This document shows, piece after piece, positions 7,552 through 15,272 of a stretch of 24,803 nt of DNA. The DNA is from Bacteroidaceae bacterium (GTDB lineage: Bacteria; Bacteroidota; Bacteroidia; Bacteroidales; Bacteroidaceae). Location of the stretch: the NCBI GenBank assembly GCA_900770705.1, contig CAAGLF010000089.1, forward strand, positions 1 to 24,803. The letters run 5' to 3'. The number at the start of each line of letters is the position of its first letter. The stretch's first letter is position 1. The notes beneath the pieces are model-generated. The model made no database searches. It saw only the letters and a program-made list of their open reading frames with translations, and was not told the DNA's origin. The translations under genes were made by a program, and so were the position numbers.

Positions 7552-8646
7552 TCAGAGCAGTCGTACGTAGTTGTCGAAGAGGAATTCCGTGTCGACCGGA
7601 CCGCTGCAGGCTTCGGGATGGAACTGTGCGGAGAACCAAGGGTTCACTTTGTGGCGGATACCTTCGTTGCTGCCGTCGTTCATATTTACGAAATAGGGCT
7701 CCCAGTCGGCCGGCAGCGTGTTGCTGTCGACTGCATAACCGTGGTTCTGCGTCGTGACGAAGCATCTGTTTGTCCCGACCATACGCACGGGCTGATTATG
7801 GCTGCGGTGGCCATACTTCAGTTTGTAGATGGAGGCGCCGGCGGCCTTGGAGAGCAACTGGTTGCCCATACAGATTCCCATACAGGGGCGCACCTTTGGA
7901 TTCTGGAGGAAAGTGCGGATATTCTCTACGGTCTTGGCGCACGTGTCGGGGTTGCCGGGGCCGTTGGCAAGGAACAAGCCGTCGAAGTCGAGGCTGTTGA
8001 AGTCATAATCCCAGGGTACGCGAATCACGTGGACGCCTCTGCGTATCAGGCAGCGGATGATATTGTTCTTTACACCGCAATCGACCAGCAAAACGGTCTT
8101 TCCCGCAGTTCCGGCAGGTACGTTCTCCGCCTCATAACGGACAATTTCGGGCTTGCTGACCTGGGCCACGAAATTCACGCCCTCGTATTCTGCCTCGGGC
8201 ACGTTGTCGGGCTCATCGTCGAAGAGGATTTTTCCCATCATAACGCCGTGCTCGCGCAGAACTTTGGTCAACTCACGCGTATCTATGCCGGTGATTCCCG
8301 GGACGTGCTCGCGCTTCAGCCAGTCGCCGAGGCTTTCGCACGCATTCCAATGGCTGTATGCTCCACTGTAGTCGCAGACGATAATTGCTTTGGCATAGAT
8401 TTTATCACTTTCCATAAAGGTGGCCAAACCGTTGGGCTCGTCGGTGAAGGGAGGGACTCCGTAGTTCCCGACGAGGGGGAAAGTGAGCGCCATAATCTGT
8501 CCGGCATACGAAGGGTCGGTCAAGCTTTCCGGATAGCCCATCATCGCGGTATTGAAGACCACTTCGCCAGCCACAGGGGCCTCATAGCCGAAACTGGTGC
8601 CGTGGAAACAAGTGCCGTCGCTGAGTTGCAGTGTTACTTTTCTCAT
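7552..8646 (-). CDS. carA: Carbamoyl-phosphate synthase small (glutaminase) subunit
   Basis: The 364-aa protein hydrolyses glutamine and passes ammonia to CarB. The N-terminal CarA-specific domain (about 1-170, LQLSDGTCFHGTSFGYEAPVAGE) is followed by a class I glutamine amidotransferase domain. The nucleophile Cys259 lies in MGICMGNQLL, and the His and Glu of the triad lie in FHPEACSGP near the C terminus. Length is normal for the family. It starts 39 nt after the purF-like stop and reads in the same direction, so it is in one operon with that gene and carB. Confidence 0.97.
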   Translation of the reverse strand: MRKVTLQLSDGTCFHGTSFGYEAPVAGEVVFNTAMMGYPESLTDPSYAGQIMALTFPLVGNYGVPPFTDEPNGLATFMESDKIYAKAIIVCDYSGAYSHWNACESLGDWLKREHVPGITGIDTRELTKVLREHGVMMGKILFDDEPDNVPEAEYEGVNFVAQVSKPEIVRYEAENVPAGTAGKTVLLVDCGVKNNIIRCLIRRGVHVIRVPWDYDFNSLDFDGLFLANGPGNPDTCAKTVENIRTFLQNPKVRPCMGICMGNQLLSKAAGASIYKLKYGHRSHNQPVRMVGTNRCFVTTQNHGYAVDSNTLPADWEPYFVNMNDGSNEGIRHKVNPWFSAQFHPEACSGPVDTEFLFDNYVRLL

Positions 8647-8685
8647 ATATATAATAAGGAGTTGTGGTTGTAGTCTTGATTAGGG

Positions 8686-10635
8686 TCATTGTTGTCTTCC
8701 CGACTCCTGCTCGTAGAAGTCGATGAAGGCCTGATTGACGCGTTTTGTGCCGCCGGGGGTGGGGTAGTTGCCGCTGAAGTACCAGTCGCCGGGGCTGTTG
8801 GGACAGGCTTTGTGCAGTCCCTCGAGGGTCAGATATACGAGGTGGATTTCCGTATCTACGCCTTCGGGGCGCAGGAGTTCGACCATTTTTTCCGAGATTT
8901 CGCGGTCGGTGAACGGTTCGTAGAGTTCCTGCACGTAGTTGACGACCTGCTCTTTCGGCAGGTGCTGCTGCGCTTTGCAGCGGCGGTAGATGTCGGCCAG
9001 CAGTTGCCAGTTGCCGCGCTCTTCGTGCAGGGCAATCGCGGCTCTGAAGGCGATGAATTCGTTCATCCGCGCCATATCGATTCCGTAGTAGTCGGGATAA
9101 CGCACTTGGGGGGAGCTGCTGACGACTACTATGCGCTTGGGATGGAGTCTGTCGAGGATGCGTATGATACTCTCGCGCAGTGTGGTTCCGCGGACAATGC
9201 TATCGTCGATTACCACCAAGTTGTCTATGTCGGGGCGCACGGAACCGTAGGTGATGTCGTAGACGTGTGCGGCGAGGTCGTTGCGGGAATTTCCTTCGGC
9301 AATGAAGGTGCGCATTTTGATGTCTTTCCACGCCACTTTCTCGTAGCGAATGCGTCGGGAGAGTATGGCATTGAGTTGTTCCTCCAAGTCGCTTTTTTCG
9401 TCGAGCATTGCGGAGATTCCTCCGTAGGTGCTGTCTTCGGCGATGGGCTTCCAGTTGGCCATCAGTTGTTCAATCTCGTCGATTTTCTGGCGGTTGAGGT
9501 ATTCGTCGAAGCCTTGCAGCAGTCCGTAGTAGGCGGCTTCGGCCGTGTTGGGTATGTAGGAGAACACCGTGTTGTCCAACTCTCCGTTGACTGCTTCGAG
9601 TATTGGTCGGACGAGTTGGCGTCCCATTTCTTTCCGCTCGCGGTAGATGTCGCGGTCGGAGCCGCGGCTGAAGTATACTCTTTCGAAGCTGCAGGCTGCG
9701 TGGTTCTTGGCAGGAATGATTTGTTCGGTCTTCATTTCTCCGGCTGCGTTCATGAAGAGTCCTTGGCCGGGGAGAAGTTCGCGTACCTGCTCGGTTTCGA
9801 CGCCGAGTGAGGTCTGAATGACGGGTCGCTCGGAGGCAACGACGAGTATTTCGTCGTCTTTGTACCAGAAGGCGGGTCTGATTCCCCAGGGGTCGCGCAT
9901 AGTGAAGAGTTCGCCCGAGCCGGTGACGCCGCAGAGCACGTAGCCGCCGTCCCATACGGGGGAACTCGTTCGCAGGACGTTGGCCGTGTTGATGTGTTGC
10001 TCGATATATTTTGTTATCTCAATGTCTTTCAGGCCTTGTGCGCGTGCCTCGTTGTAGCAGCGTTCCGATTCACGGTCGAGCCGGTGGCCTATTTGTTCGA
10101 GCAGTATGTAGGTGTCGGAAATCATTCGCGGATGCTGCCCCTTGCAGGCTATCTCGTTGAAGATTTCGTCGACATTCGTCATATTAAAGTTGGCACAGAT
10201 ACACAAGTTCTTGGCTCTCCAGTTATTTCTGCGGAGGAAGGGGTGTACGTAGGACATTCCGCTTTTCCCCGTGGTGCTGTAGCGCAGATGGCCCATATAG
10301 ATTTCTCCTGCAAAGGGGAGATGGCGTGCGGCGAAGGCGGCGTCGTTCATCCGGTCGTTGAACTGGGAAAACTGGTGGTGTACGGCAGAAAAGATTTCCT
10401 GGATGGCAGAAGTGCCCAAAGCCCTCTCACGAAACATAAACTCCTCTCCCGGCGCGGCGGACATCTTGACACAGGCGAGTCCTGCCCCTTCCTGTCCGCG
10501 GTTGTGCTGCTTCTCCATCATCAAGTACAGCTTGTTGAGCCCGTACATCCAAGTTCCGTATTTCTCTTGATAGTATTCCAAGGGTTTTAACAGGCGTACC
10601 ATTGCAACGCCGCACTCGTGCTTGAGAGTTTCCAT
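8686..10635 (-). CDS. purF: Long-form amidophosphoribosyltransferase (PurF family)
   Basis: The 649-aa protein joins a class II (Ntn) glutamine amidotransferase domain to a phosphoribosyltransferase domain, as in PurF. PurF makes 5-phosphoribosylamine from PRPP and glutamine, the first step of purine synthesis. The nucleophile would be Cys8 in HECGVAMV, exposed by removal of METLKHE. QHNRGQEGAGL and GHLRYSTTG are glutaminase motifs, and VVIDDSIVRGTT (about 475-486) is the PRPP loop. It is about 150 residues longer than classical PurF, with extra helical sequence between the domains (about 380-450) and near the C terminus. Bacteroidetes carry this long form beside carA/carB and often a short PurF elsewhere, so its exact substrate may differ. 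A consensus promoter lies just upstream. Confidence 0.88.
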   Translation of the reverse strand: METLKHECGVAMVRLLKPLEYYQEKYGTWMYGLNKLYLMMEKQHNRGQEGAGLACVKMSAAPGEEFMFRERALGTSAIQEIFSAVHHQFSQFNDRMNDAAFAARHLPFAGEIYMGHLRYSTTGKSGMSYVHPFLRRNNWRAKNLCICANFNMTNVDEIFNEIACKGQHPRMISDTYILLEQIGHRLDRESERCYNEARAQGLKDIEITKYIEQHINTANVLRTSSPVWDGGYVLCGVTGSGELFTMRDPWGIRPAFWYKDDEILVVASERPVIQTSLGVETEQVRELLPGQGLFMNAAGEMKTEQIIPAKNHAACSFERVYFSRGSDRDIYRERKEMGRQLVRPILEAVNGELDNTVFSYIPNTAEAAYYGLLQGFDEYLNRQKIDEIEQLMANWKPIAEDSTYGGISAMLDEKSDLEEQLNAILSRRIRYEKVAWKDIKMRTFIAEGNSRNDLAAHVYDITYGSVRPDIDNLVVIDDSIVRGTTLRESIIRILDRLHPKRIVVVSSSPQVRYPDYYGIDMARMNEFIAFRAAIALHEERGNWQLLADIYRRCKAQQHLPKEQVVNYVQELYEPFTDREISEKMVELLRPEGVDTEIHLVYLTLEGLHKACPNSPGDWYFSGNYPTPGGTKRVNQAFIDFYEQESGRQQ

Positions 10636-10657
10636 AGGGTTTGAGCTTGTTTTGCCT

Positions 10658-10689
10658 GCAAAATTAGTGCAAGCGGCGTGAAAAGCAAA
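10658..10689 (-). promoter_or_regulatory. Bacteroidetes promoter of the purF-carA-carB operon
   Basis: On the minus strand, TTTG (10689 to 10686), 19 nt, then TAATTTTGC (10666 to 10658) matches the consensus perfectly, with the same 19-nt spacing as the promoters at 3344 and 21915. The start site would be near 10652, giving a leader of about 17 nt. This is the only good promoter I find for the three genes. Confidence 0.8.
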
Positions 10690-10735
10690 ATAAAAAGTGT
10701 TTTAAATTTTGCTTTTTCGAAGCTGGGCGAAACTT

Positions 10736-10807
10736 CTGCCGTGGAAATTTTTTTTTCGGGCCTTGTAATTTAAATTTCCTCGGAGATATTTTTTTCTTTC
10801 GCCGAGG
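10736..10807. repeat. Mosaic 21-bp-phased intergenic repeat, locus D
   Basis: This sits in the 475-nt divergent gap between the purF-like gene and gyrA, outside both promoter cores. GC cores start at 10736 (CTGCCGTGG), 10757 (CGGGCCTTG), 10778 (CCTCGGAG) and 10800 (CGCCGAGG), at spacings of 21, 21 and 22, each followed by an A/T run of 9 or more bases. Positions 10736-10770 match locus E (15071-15105) at 30 of 35 bases. Positions 10772-10807 match locus H (24598-24633) at 31 of 36. The rest of the gap (10808-11025) shows no gene I can support. Confidence 0.85.
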
Positions 10808-11025
10808 TAGTAAATGCGGCAGCGGTGCCGGGCCTGCAGACTGCCTATTATAGATATTGCGTACGGCTGGAAGCCTTTCCGGCGGAGCCATTTCTGCCGG
10901 CGGCTGCGGAAAAAGGAATGTCGGGAATGGCTGCAAAATCGCTTAGAAGGGCTGAAAATGGCCTTATTTGCGATGTGAATACTTTTTTAACGCGCCGTTC
11001 GCGTCGTTTTACCGAAAGAAATTTG

Positions 11026-11034
11026 TATTTTTGC
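11026..11034 (+). promoter_or_regulatory. Likely gyrA -7 promoter element
   Basis: TATTTTTGC is a full TAnnTTTGC match. No TTTG lies at the normal distance upstream (GTCG occupies the 19-nt position), so the -33 box is weak. The start site would be near 11040, giving a leader of about 70 nt before the ATG at 11111. Confidence 0.5.
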
Positions 11035-11110
11035 CCCGTTTTACCCGCCTATGCCGCATTTGCCGGCTTTGGGGCGGGCAGTAGGAAAATTTTATACCAT
11101 CACCATCAAT

Positions 11111-13690
11111 ATGCTTGACGAAGACAGAATTCTTAAAGTGAACATCGGCGAGGAAATGAAGCAGTCGTACATCAATTACTCGATGAGCGTGATTGTTTCC
11201 CGTGCCCTGCCGGATGTCCGCGACGGACTTAAGCCCGTTCATCGCCGTATCCTTTACGATATGCTCGGCCAGGGCATTACGCACGACCGTCCCTACCGAA
11301 AGTCCGCCAGTACCGTGGGTGACACGCTGGCCAAGTATCACCCCCATGGCGACAGTTCGGTCTACGGAGCCCTCGTGCGCCTGGCGCAGGACTGGAATAT
11401 GCGCTACACTTTCGTAGACGGACAAGGCAACTTCGGCTCTATGGACGGCGACAGCGCCGCCGCTATGCGTTACACCGAAGCCCGCCTCACCGAAATGGGC
11501 GAAATGATGATGCAGGACATCGAGAAGGAAACCGTAGAGATGGTACGTAACTTCGACAACCGCCTCTTCGAGCCCACCGTAATGCCCACACGCATTCCCA
11601 ACTTCCTCGTAAACGGAGCAAGCGGCATTGCCGTCGGAATGGCCACCAATGTACCGACGCACAACTTGGGCGAAGTCATAGATGGCTGCGTGGCATACAT
11701 AGATAATCCCGACATAGACGTCGCAGGTCTGATGAATTTTGTCAAAGCACCCGACTTCCCCACCGGCGGATATATCATGGGATTGCAAGGCGTACGCTCG
11801 GCTTACGAGACTGGACGCGGCAGAATTATCGTCCGCGCCAAGACGGAAATCGAAACCGGCGACACGCACGACAAAATCGTAGTAAACGAAGTGCCCTACG
11901 GCATCAACAAGGCCGAACTCATACAAAAGATAGCCAGCCTCGTCAACGAAAAGAAGCTGGAGGGAATCTCGAACATCAACGACGAGAGCGACCGCGACGG
12001 ACTGCGCATAGTCATCGACGTGAAGCGCGATGCAAACGCAGGAGTCGTGCTCAACAAGCTCTTCAAGATGACCGAACTGCAGAGTAGCTTCGCAGTAAAC
12101 TGCATTGGCCTCGTTCCAATCCACGGAACCACGCCCACCAAGATGCGCCCGAAGCTGCTTACGCTCAAGGACTGCATACGCTACTTCGTGGAACACCGCC
12201 ACGACGTCGTCATCAACCGCACAAAATTCGACCTGCGTAAGGCGCAAGAACGCGCTCACATACTCGAAGGACTCATCATTGCCAGCGACAACATCGACGA
12301 GGTGGTGCGCCTCATCCGCGCAAGTAAGACGCCCCAAGAAGCTGTCGAGGCACTTATGAACCGCTTCGGGCTCGACGACGTTCAAGCAAAAGCTATCGTA
12401 GAAATGCGCCTCCGCCAACTTACGAATCTTTTGCAGGACCAGTTGCACGCCGAATACGAGGAACTCGAGCGCAAGATAGCCTACTACGAACAGATTCTGT
12501 CCGACCCCGAACTTTGCAAAAAGGTCATCAAAGACGAATTGCTCGAAGTAAAGGAAAAATACAGTGACGCCCGGCGCTCCGAAATACAGATGGCCGAAGG
12601 CGAGTGGAACCCCGAAGATTTCTATGCAGACGACGAAGTGGTCATTACCATCAGTCACTTGGGCTACATCAAGCGTACGCCGCTCGCCGAATTCCGAGCC
12701 CAGGCCCGCGGAGGCGTCGGTTCGAAAGGCGGAAGCACGCGCGACACCGACTTCATAGAGTACATATATCCGGCTACTATGCACAACACGATGCTCTTCT
12801 TCACCGCAAAGGGACGCTGCTACTGGCTGAAAGTGTACGAACTCCCCGAAGGAAACAAGTCCAGCAAAGGAAGGGCCATCCAGAACATGCTTTCGATTGA
12901 GAGTGACGACAGTGTGAACGCCTGTCTGCACATCAAGAAACTCAACGACGCAGATTTCTGCAACTCCCACAACGTGATTTTCTGCACCAAGCAAGGTATC
13001 ATAAAGAAGACCAGCCTGGCGGACTATAGTCGCCCACGTGCCAACGGCATCAAGGCCATCACGATCCGCGAGGACGACCGCGTGGTGAGCGTCTGCCTCA
13101 CAAATGGCACGGACGAGCTCATCATTGCCAACCGCGGCGGCCGTGCAATCCGCTTCAACGAAGACAGAGTGCGCACAATGGGACGTACGGCGACGGGTGT
13201 CCGCGGTATGACGCTCGACGATGACCCGAGTGACGCCGTAGTCGGTATGATTTGTATCAACGACCCCGAAAAGGAAACCGTAATGGTCGTTTCGGATCAG
13301 GGATACGGCAAGCGGTCCACCGTCGACGACTATAGAATTACGAATCGTGGCGGAAAGGGTGTCAAGACCCTGCAAATTACGGAGAAGACCGGCTATCTGG
13401 TGGCTATCAAGGCCGTTACGGACGAGCACGACCTTATGATTATCAACAAGAGCGGCATCACGCTGCGTTTGAAGGTAGCCGATGTCCGCGTGATGGGCCG
13501 TGCCACGCAGGGAGTCCGTCTGATAAATCTCACCAAGCGCAACGATGTGATTTCCAGCGTATGTCAGGTAAACACCGACCTCGATGAAGACAACGCCGAC
13601 GCAGAAAAAGATTCCGAACTTCCCGCAACGGAAAGCGGACAGCCCGAAACGACGAACGGGACCGAACTTAATACATCCGAAAACCTATAA
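11111..13690 (+). CDS. gyrA: DNA gyrase subunit A
   Basis: The 859-aa protein breaks and rejoins DNA in the GyrA2GyrB2 topoisomerase that introduces negative supercoils. I chose ATG 11111 because MLDEDRILKVNI is the standard Bacteroidetes GyrA start; the ATG at 11051 adds 20 non-homologous residues. The catalytic tyrosine is Tyr121 (AAMRYTEARL). In the quinolone region HPHGDSSVYGALVR, Ser82 is the ancestral serine equivalent to E. coli Ser83, and Gly86 stands where E. coli has Asp87. The C-terminal beta-pinwheel holds a GyrA-box-like QARGGVGSKGG. The tail (DLDEDNADAEKDSE) is acidic, as in E. coli, where it tunes supercoiling. A TPR gene follows 93 nt downstream. Confidence 0.98.
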   Translation: MLDEDRILKVNIGEEMKQSYINYSMSVIVSRALPDVRDGLKPVHRRILYDMLGQGITHDRPYRKSASTVGDTLAKYHPHGDSSVYGALVRLAQDWNMRYTFVDGQGNFGSMDGDSAAAMRYTEARLTEMGEMMMQDIEKETVEMVRNFDNRLFEPTVMPTRIPNFLVNGASGIAVGMATNVPTHNLGEVIDGCVAYIDNPDIDVAGLMNFVKAPDFPTGGYIMGLQGVRSAYETGRGRIIVRAKTEIETGDTHDKIVVNEVPYGINKAELIQKIASLVNEKKLEGISNINDESDRDGLRIVIDVKRDANAGVVLNKLFKMTELQSSFAVNCIGLVPIHGTTPTKMRPKLLTLKDCIRYFVEHRHDVVINRTKFDLRKAQERAHILEGLIIASDNIDEVVRLIRASKTPQEAVEALMNRFGLDDVQAKAIVEMRLRQLTNLLQDQLHAEYEELERKIAYYEQILSDPELCKKVIKDELLEVKEKYSDARRSEIQMAEGEWNPEDFYADDEVVITISHLGYIKRTPLAEFRAQARGGVGSKGGSTRDTDFIEYIYPATMHNTMLFFTAKGRCYWLKVYELPEGNKSSKGRAIQNMLSIESDDSVNACLHIKKLNDADFCNSHNVIFCTKQGIIKKTSLADYSRPRANGIKAITIREDDRVVSVCLTNGTDELIIANRGGRAIRFNEDRVRTMGRTATGVRGMTLDDDPSDAVVGMICINDPEKETVMVVSDQGYGKRSTVDDYRITNRGGKGVKTLQITEKTGYLVAIKAVTDEHDLMIINKSGITLRLKVADVRVMGRATQGVRLINLTKRNDVISSVCQVNTDLDEDNADAEKDSELPATESGQPETTNGTELNTSENL

Positions 13691-13702
13691 CTCACTTTCC
13701 GC

Positions 13703-13760
13703 AAAAGCCGGCAGGGTTCCGGGCGGGGGCACGAATCCCCCTTTGAAGCCTGCCGCTTTT
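13703..13760 (+). terminator. Two-level hairpin between gyrA and the first TPR gene
   Basis: The outer arms AAAAGCCGGCAGG (13703-13715) and CCTGCCGCTTTT (13749-13760) pair with a single bulged C. Inside, GGGGG (13725-13729) pairs with CCCCC (13737-13741) around a 7-nt loop. It begins 13 nt after the gyrA stop and ends 23 nt before the TPR ATG. It could be a leaky terminator that lowers TPR expression relative to gyrA, or an mRNA-processing structure. The T-run is only four bases. Confidence 0.55.
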
Positions 13761-13783
13761 CCGAAAGACAAAGAAAATCGATT

Positions 13784-15049
13784 ATGAAAAAGATGTTTGC
13801 AATCGTTGCACTGGCGTTGCTTTCCGCTTCTGCCTTTGCACAGAATTCGGCTTACTACAAAATCAAGGATTTCGCCGAGAAACAGCGCATTCACGAGGCA
13901 GATTCCATGATGGCAGCCGCCTTGGCCAATCCCAAGACTACGAAACTCGCACAATTCTACAACCTGGCAGGACAAATCAAGGTAGAACTTCTCAAACCCG
14001 AGCTGAATGCAGCTGCTATGGGTATGCCATTCGACACTGTCAAGTTCTGTCAGTACATTGACGCGGCGGTAGATTATTATACCAAGAGCCACGTGGCCGA
14101 TACGAGCCCGAATGCCAAGGGTAAGGTCGACCCGCAATATGTTGCCGCCAACCATTTTGCCATTCTTTCGATGATAGACTATTATAACTACGCCGGAGTC
14201 TTCCAGAATGCGAGCGGAAATTATCAGAAGTCCATCGAATACTTCCAGAAGTACCTGGATTTTCCGAAAAACCCCGTGTTTTCGGCCTCTGAGTCCGACT
14301 CTCTCTACGCTGCCAAGCACACAGCCTATGCGCAGACGGCGGTAAATCTCGTTATGCTCAACTATCAGATGAAAAACTGGGACGGAGTACTTTCTACCGT
14401 CGACGTAGCCTTGCAAGATACCATCTCCCTGCACGATCTCTACCTGTTGAAAATGCAGGCCTACCTCGAAAAGGGCGATTCTGCCGCTTACCGCGGTGTT
14501 CTGCAGGAGGCAGTGGGCCGTACCAACAATGCCAATTTCGCGCAGAACCTTCTCTATTGTTACTATGAGACCAACCAGGCCGAGGAAGGCTACAAGATGG
14601 CTTCCGACCTCGTTGCCAAGCATCCCGAGAGCAAAGTTGCGTGGTATATGCTCGGCTGTGTGGAACTCAACCTCAAGAAAGAGTACGAAAATTCCCGCCG
14701 CAGTTTCCAGAAAGCCCTTGATATGGACCCCGACTACGTAGAGGCAAACGCCAATATGGCCTATAGTTATATCAACGAGATTGTTGCGAAGCGCCACAAC
14801 GGCGAATTCAAGATCATCGGTACCGGCGTGGGCATTACCTCCAAGAATAAGGCGGCCTACGAGAAGGAACTGGCTGTCGTGAAGGACTACTATTCGAAGG
14901 CCAAGCCCTATATGGAGAAGGTGCAGGCACTTCGTCCCGACAGTCCCCGCGACTGGGCCGGCGCTCTCCAGCAGATTTACTCCAATCTGGGCGACAAGGC
15001 CAAGGCCGACGAGATGGACGCCATCCTTGATGCCAGCAATCACCGCTGA
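13784..15049 (+). CDS. Exported tetratricopeptide-repeat protein 1
   Basis: The 421-aa protein has a signal peptide (MKKMFAIVALALLSASAFAQ, predicted cut after AFAQ) and no lipobox, so it is probably periplasmic or surface-exposed after Sec export. TPR-like helical pairs are visible: GNYQKSIEYFQKYLDFP (about 145-161), HPESKVAWYMLGCVELN (about 283-299) and YENSRRSFQKALDMDPDY (about 302-319). The C terminus holds YMEKVQALRPDSPRDWA. The next gene encodes a paralogue with the same plan. A TPR gene after gyrA recurs in Bacteroides genomes as I recall them. TPR domains bind other proteins, but no partner is evident. It has no promoter of its own that I can see. Confidence 0.88.
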   Translation: MKKMFAIVALALLSASAFAQNSAYYKIKDFAEKQRIHEADSMMAAALANPKTTKLAQFYNLAGQIKVELLKPELNAAAMGMPFDTVKFCQYIDAAVDYYTKSHVADTSPNAKGKVDPQYVAANHFAILSMIDYYNYAGVFQNASGNYQKSIEYFQKYLDFPKNPVFSASESDSLYAAKHTAYAQTAVNLVMLNYQMKNWDGVLSTVDVALQDTISLHDLYLLKMQAYLEKGDSAAYRGVLQEAVGRTNNANFAQNLLYCYYETNQAEEGYKMASDLVAKHPESKVAWYMLGCVELNLKKEYENSRRSFQKALDMDPDYVEANANMAYSYINEIVAKRHNGEFKIIGTGVGITSKNKAAYEKELAVVKDYYSKAKPYMEKVQALRPDSPRDWAGALQQIYSNLGDKAKADEMDAILDASNHR

Positions 15050-15070
15050 TTCCGAACATAGGAGAAACTA

Positions 15071-15142
15071 CTGCCGCGAAAGTTTTTTTTTCCGCCCTTG
15101 TAATTTTTCCTAACGCCGCGAAAGTTTTTCCAAAGTCCGAGG
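15071..15142. repeat. Mosaic 21-bp-phased intergenic repeat, locus E
   Basis: This lies between the two TPR genes. Cores start at 15071 (CTGCCGCG), 15092 (CCGCCCTTG), 15114 (CGCCGCG) and 15135 (GTCCGAGG), at spacings of 21, 22 and 21. GCCGCGAAAGTTTTT occurs twice exactly (15073-15087 and 15115-15129). The 28-bp stretch 15115-15142 (GCCGCGAAAGTTTTTC, two variable bases, AAGTCCGAGG) matches locus H inverted at 26 of 28 and locus F at 25 of 28. Weaker copies may continue to about 15190. Confidence 0.85.
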
Positions 15143-15229
15143 TAATTCAAACGGCCTCGCCGGAAAGAAATCCTGACGCCACGAAACGTAATCGAACTAC
15201 TTATTGAAAAACGCATCCGCGTCGCTCCA

Positions 15230-15255
15230 CGAAAAGCGCTGCGGGTGCTTTTTCG
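15230..15255 (+). terminator. Small T-rich hairpin before the second TPR gene
   Basis: CGAAAAGC (15230-15237) pairs with GCTTTTTCG (15247-15255), with one bulged T, around a 9-nt loop. It ends 17 nt before the second TPR ATG. It is a weak terminator or leader structure that could also mask or present the start region. Confidence 0.35.
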
Positions 15256-15272
15256 GCAAAAAACAGCTTTAG

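Noticed and set aside
7400..7765. Minus-strand open frame with NYKARSL repeats
   Set aside because: The peptide repeat is just translation of the 21-bp DNA repeat at locus C, and the frame runs into carA out of phase.
10825..11118. 97-aa frame upstream of gyrA
   Set aside because: Composition is non-protein-like, it overlaps the gyrA promoter and start, and it shows no family motif.
11009..13429. 806-aa open frame antisense to gyrA
   Set aside because: It is the complement of a certain gyrA gene, has no recognisable domain, and arises from high GC and codon bias.
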